Shown: positions 62,769 through 64,000 of the stretch, in pieces
Numbering within the stretch: position 1 is the stretch's first letter
Layout of the letters: each line of letters begins with the position of its first letter
From: MPNO01 sp965200535
Lineage (GTDB): Bacteria > Pseudomonadota > Alphaproteobacteria > MPNO01
Length of the DNA: 64,000 bases
Direction of reading: 5' to 3'
NCBI GenBank assembly: GCA_965200535.1
Contig: CBDAUF010000002.1
Span: 620,001 to 684,000 of the forward strand
The notes under the pieces: generated by a model
Told to the model about the DNA's origin: nothing
Database searches by the model: none
The model's input: only the letters and a program-made list of their open reading frames with translations
Made by a program: the position numbers and the translations under genes

Positions 62769-64000
62769 GCATGAACGGCTCATCGAAAACGCGGCCCTAC
62801 CGGGTGCTCGCGCGCACCTACCGGCCGAGCCGCTTCGCCGACCTCGTTGGCCAGGACGCGATGGTCCGGACCCTGGCCAACGCGATCGTGTCCGGGCGCC
62901 TCGCCCACGCCTTTATCCTCACCGGCATTCGCGGCGTCGGCAAGACAACCACCGCACGGATCATCGCCCGCGCCCTCAACTGCGTCGGCGCCGACGGCGA
63001 CGGCGGGCCGACGCCCGATCCCTGCGGCGCCTGCGTGCACTGCACCTCGATCGGCGAGGACCGCCATGTCGATGTCATCGAGATGGATGCGGCCAGCCGC
63101 ACCGGGGTCGACGACGCCCGGGAACTCATCGAGGGGATGCGCTATCGGCCGGTCTCGGCGCGCTTCAAGGTCTACATCATCGACGAAGTGCACATGCTTT
63201 CGCGCCAGGCTTTCAACGCGCTTCTCAAGACGATGGAGGAACCGCCGGAGCACGTGAAGTTCATCCTGGCGACGACGGAGATTCGCCGGGTGCCGGTGAC
63301 CGTTCTCTCGCGTTGCCAGCGCTTCGACCTGCGCCGGGTGGACAGCGAGACCCTGTTCGCCCATCTCGGCGCGGTGGCCGGCCGCGAAGGGCTCGAAATC
63401 GCCCCGGATGCGCTGCGCCAGATCGTCCGCGCCGCCGAAGGTTCGGTGCGCGACGCGCTGTCGCTCCTGGACCAGGCGATCGTCCACGCCTCGGGCGGGC
63501 GGATCGACGGCGATCAGGTGCGCAACATGCTCGGCCTCGCCGACCGCATGCAGACGGCCGATCTGTTCGAGGCTCTGACCCGCGGACGGATCGCTCCCGC
63601 GCTCGGGATTTTCGACACCCTCTACGAGGCGGGGGCGGATCCGATCGCGGTCCTTCGGGACCTGCTGGAATTTACCCACTGGCTGACCCGGTTGAACGCC
63701 GCGCCGGGGAATGCCCAGGCGGGAGGTGCGGTTTCCGACCTGGAACTCGAGCGCGGCCGCGCCCTTGCCGACGGCCTTTCGGTGCCGGTCCTTGCGCGGT
63801 GCTGGCAAATTCTGCTGAAGGGCGTCTCGGAGACCCATATGGCGGTCGATCCGAGGCAGGCCGCCGAGATGGTGCTGATCCGGCTTGCCTATGCCGCCGA
63901 CCTGCCGACGCCGGCCGAACTCGTGCAGGCTGCCGGCAGCAGCGAACCGGTGCCGCCCCGCTCCGACTCTCCGTCCCCGCCGGCCTCCCCGGCCGCGCCC
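62769..64000 (+). CDS. dnaX: DNA polymerase III subunit gamma/tau (5' part; runs off the window)
   Basis: The visible ~410 residues contain the clamp-loader AAA+ domain: opening YRVLARTYRPSRFADLVGQ, Walker A GIRGVGKTTTAR, a four-Cys zinc module ending CGACVHC, Walker B VYIIDEVHMLS, and sensor ATTEIRRVPVTVLSRCQRFD with the arginine finger region. Domain III follows and a Pro/Ser-rich linker is entered at the window edge. It loads the beta clamp. The ATG at 62769 is 58 bp after the SRP RNA. Confidence 0.96.

Overview
The window is GC-rich, densely packed chromosomal DNA that looks alphaproteobacterial, most like Rhodospirillales or a related marine/environmental lineage. This rests on gene content and order: hflK-hflC-DUF2065-degP-miaA followed by ilvB-ilvH-ilvC-leuA, then mreBCD-mrdA-rodA, all on one strand; a small SRP RNA directly before dnaX; and a PheA ACT domain and an IlvB cofactor motif of the alphaproteobacterial type. 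Taxonomy is an inference; no rRNA gene is present.

Layout. 1-24.5 kb is an accessory catabolic region of short operons on both strands: acyl-CoA synthetase, MDR oxidoreductase, flavin monooxygenase, several alpha/beta hydrolases, FAH-family hydrolase, MetE-like protein, SDR, UbiD decarboxylase, GMC oxidoreductase, a MacAB-type exporter, cupin and a luciferase-like monooxygenase. 24.5-26.8 kb holds an orphan TctC-type binding protein, an aldo/keto reductase and tRNA-Lys(CTT). 26.9-42.7 kb is a long leftward housekeeping block: cell-shape genes, branched-chain amino-acid biosynthesis, tRNA modification, and envelope proteolysis. 42.9-51.5 kb returns to mixed metabolism: Mrp, metallo-beta-lactamase-fold hydrolase, P450, D-lactate/glycolate dehydrogenase, DUF1445 hydro-lyase, a second UbiD and leucyl aminopeptidase. 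51.5-59.1 kb is a Yej-type peptide ABC importer with two tandem binding proteins. 59.1-64 kb carries an inositol-phosphatase-family enzyme, a frameshifted cytochrome c, pheA, nudC, ffs and the 5' part of dnaX.

Most notable observations. (1) At 11931-12401 (-) a peroxiredoxin-like gene reads through one in-frame TGA exactly where relatives have the active-site Cys (GHW-TGA-PFC), with a hairpin starting at the TGA: a probable selenoprotein that ordinary gene calling would truncate. (2) At 18802-18888 (-) a 23-codon ORF is preceded by a 15-nt perfect complement to the 3' end of 16S rRNA, has a well-spaced promoter candidate and is followed by a 14-bp perfect hairpin. (3) A 59-bp perfect direct repeat duplicates the 3' end of the FAH-family gene and brackets an AT-richer insert of about 0.9 kb encoding a lone fibronectin type III protein. 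(4) The 628-bp gap at 13.2-13.9 kb has DnaA-box-like sites and a possible small RNA with a textbook terminator. (5) The cytochrome c gene is broken by a 1-bp deletion that removes the axial-Met segment.

The window contains no transposase, integrase, CRISPR array or phage genes that I can recognise.
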